Of a DNA stretch of 64,000 nucleotides, positions 63,349 through 64,000 are shown piece after piece. A model generated the notes under the pieces. The model was not told where the DNA came from, made no database searches, and worked only from the letters and a program-made list of their open reading frames with translations. The stretch is taken from contig NZ_CP058907.1 of NCBI RefSeq assembly GCF_013415845.1, positions 1,612,001 to 1,676,000 of the forward strand, given 5' to 3'. The DNA is from Rhodopseudomonas palustris (GTDB lineage: Bacteria > Pseudomonadota > Alphaproteobacteria > Rhizobiales > Xanthobacteraceae). The position numbers and the translations under genes were made by a program. How positions within the stretch are numbered: the stretch's first letter is position 1; each line of letters starts with the position of its first letter.

Positions 63349-64000
63349 TTACTCGTCCTTCTCCCGCTTCTTCATCAGGTCCTTGACGAGGTCGCCGAGC
63401 TGCGGACGGGGCAGGGCATCGAACGGCAGTGGTCGGGTGAGGTCCATCGCGGCGAGGCCGAGCCGCGCGGTGAGCATGCCGTTGACCACGCCCTCGCCGA
63501 GCTTGGCCGACAGCCGCGAGGCGAGGCCATGGCCGAGCACCGATTGCATCACGCTGTCGCTCAACGCGATGCCGCCGGTGATGGCAAGGTGCGACACCGT
63601 TTGGCGCATCAGCTTGAACATGCCGAGCGCGCCGGGGCGGCCGCCATACAGCCGCGCGAGCTGGCCGATCAACCGGGTTGCGGCGATCGCCACGAACAGC
63701 ACGTCGATCAGCGCCTTCGGGCTGATCGCGGTCACCAGCGACACCCGCTGCGCGGCCTTCGAGATCAGCACCTTCGCTTCCAGATCCAGCTGCGCCATCA
63801 GTTCACGCTCGGCGAGGCGGATCAGGTCGGCGCCGTCGATGATGTCGTCGATGTGCTTCTGCAGCGTGGCGCGGCCATGTGCGAGCTGCGGGTTGGGGTG
63901 TTCGAACTTCAGCAGTTCGCGGATGATGGCGCGGGCTTCGGCGCTGTTGTCGGTTTCCAGCACCCGCGCGGCGCGGGCGTGGAGCTGTTCGATCCGTGCC
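63349..64000 (-). CDS. DUF697/YcjF-family membrane protein, C-terminal part (partial)
   Basis: The gene runs past the right edge; about 217 residues are visible. They show the DUF697 pattern of helical segments (AAQRVSLVTAISPKALIDVLFVAIAATRLIGQLARLYGGRPG; TVSHLAITGGIALSDSVMQSVLGHGLASRLSAKLGEGVVNGMLTARLG) and a charged KKREKDE end. In proteobacteria this family is usually next to a YcjX-like P-loop protein, expected beyond the window. The frame stays open to base 64000. Confidence 0.8.
   Translation of the reverse strand, partial: ARIEQLHARAARVLETDNSAEARAIIRELLKFEHPNPQLAHGRATLQKHIDDIIDGADLIRLAERELMAQLDLEAKVLISKAAQRVSLVTAISPKALIDVLFVAIAATRLIGQLARLYGGRPGALGMFKLMRQTVSHLAITGGIALSDSVMQSVLGHGLASRLSAKLGEGVVNGMLTARLGLAAMDLTRPLPFDALPRPQLGDLVKDLMKKREKDE

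Overview
The window reads as a chromosomal segment of a GC-rich purple non-sulfur alphaproteobacterium, almost certainly Rhodopseudomonas palustris or a very close relative. The evidence is a bacteriochlorophyll and reaction-centre gene cluster in the purple-bacterial order (ppsR-bchG-pucC-like-bchP, then bchFNBHLM-lhaA-puhABC-acsF-puhE-hemA). It contains a second ppsR fused head-to-tail to an intact BphP1-type bacteriophytochrome. The cluster is followed directly by cbbR, a three-gene phosphorelay and a red-type form I RubisCO operon (cbbLSX). No tRNA, rRNA, CRISPR array or insertion sequence was seen.

Layout. 1-4.4 kb (+): 3' end of ppsR1, bchG, a PucC-family carrier, bchP, tspO and a small membrane protein. 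4.6-5.0 kb (-): cytochrome c2. 5.3-8.9 kb (+): ppsR2 and bphP1. 8.9-10.5 kb (-): aerR/ppaA and heme oxygenase. 10.9-26.7 kb (+): the long bchF to hemA operon, in which most genes overlap by a few bases. 27-28 kb (-): cbbR. 28.6-35.9 kb (+): two response regulators, a hybrid kinase and cbbLSX. From 36 kb the content is accessory or housekeeping metabolism: a LysR regulator divergent from a nitrilase and a branched-chain-type ABC importer with a fused LivM-LivG; O-acetylhomoserine sulfhydrylase and an alpha/beta hydrolase; oligopeptidase B; a DapA-family aldolase; an unaccompanied molybdenum hydroxylase large subunit; LemA plus two TPM-domain proteins; a glutathione transferase; a single-helix coiled-coil protein; ferredoxin-NADP reductase; a class III CoA transferase; PutA; an exported protein of unknown function; a membrane cytochrome-b-like/ferredoxin/adenylate cyclase fusion; and a truncated DUF697 membrane protein.

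How the genes work together. HemA makes 5-aminolevulinate. BchH, AcsF, BchM, BchLNB, BchF, BchG and BchP cover much of the route to bacteriochlorophyll a. LhaA, the second PucC-like carrier and PuhA-E build the photosystem that receives it. Control is unusually dense: two PpsR repressors, a biliverdin photoreceptor with its own heme oxygenase, a cobalamin-binding AerR and TspO sit within about 10 kb. I found two exact TGT-N12-ACA PpsR boxes, one before bchF and one in the cycA/ppsR2 divergent region. CO2 fixation is controlled next door by CbbR and a phosphorelay with two Hpt and three receiver domains but no DNA-binding output.

Most of the window matches described purple-bacterial biology. 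The less ordinary items are the two exact PpsR boxes, a hairpin over the heme oxygenase ribosome-binding site, the cysteine-free PpsR2, the redox-type adenylate cyclase fusion, the orphan form II CoxL-like subunit, a 16-bp palindrome ahead of fpr, and several families of dispersed palindromic repeats.
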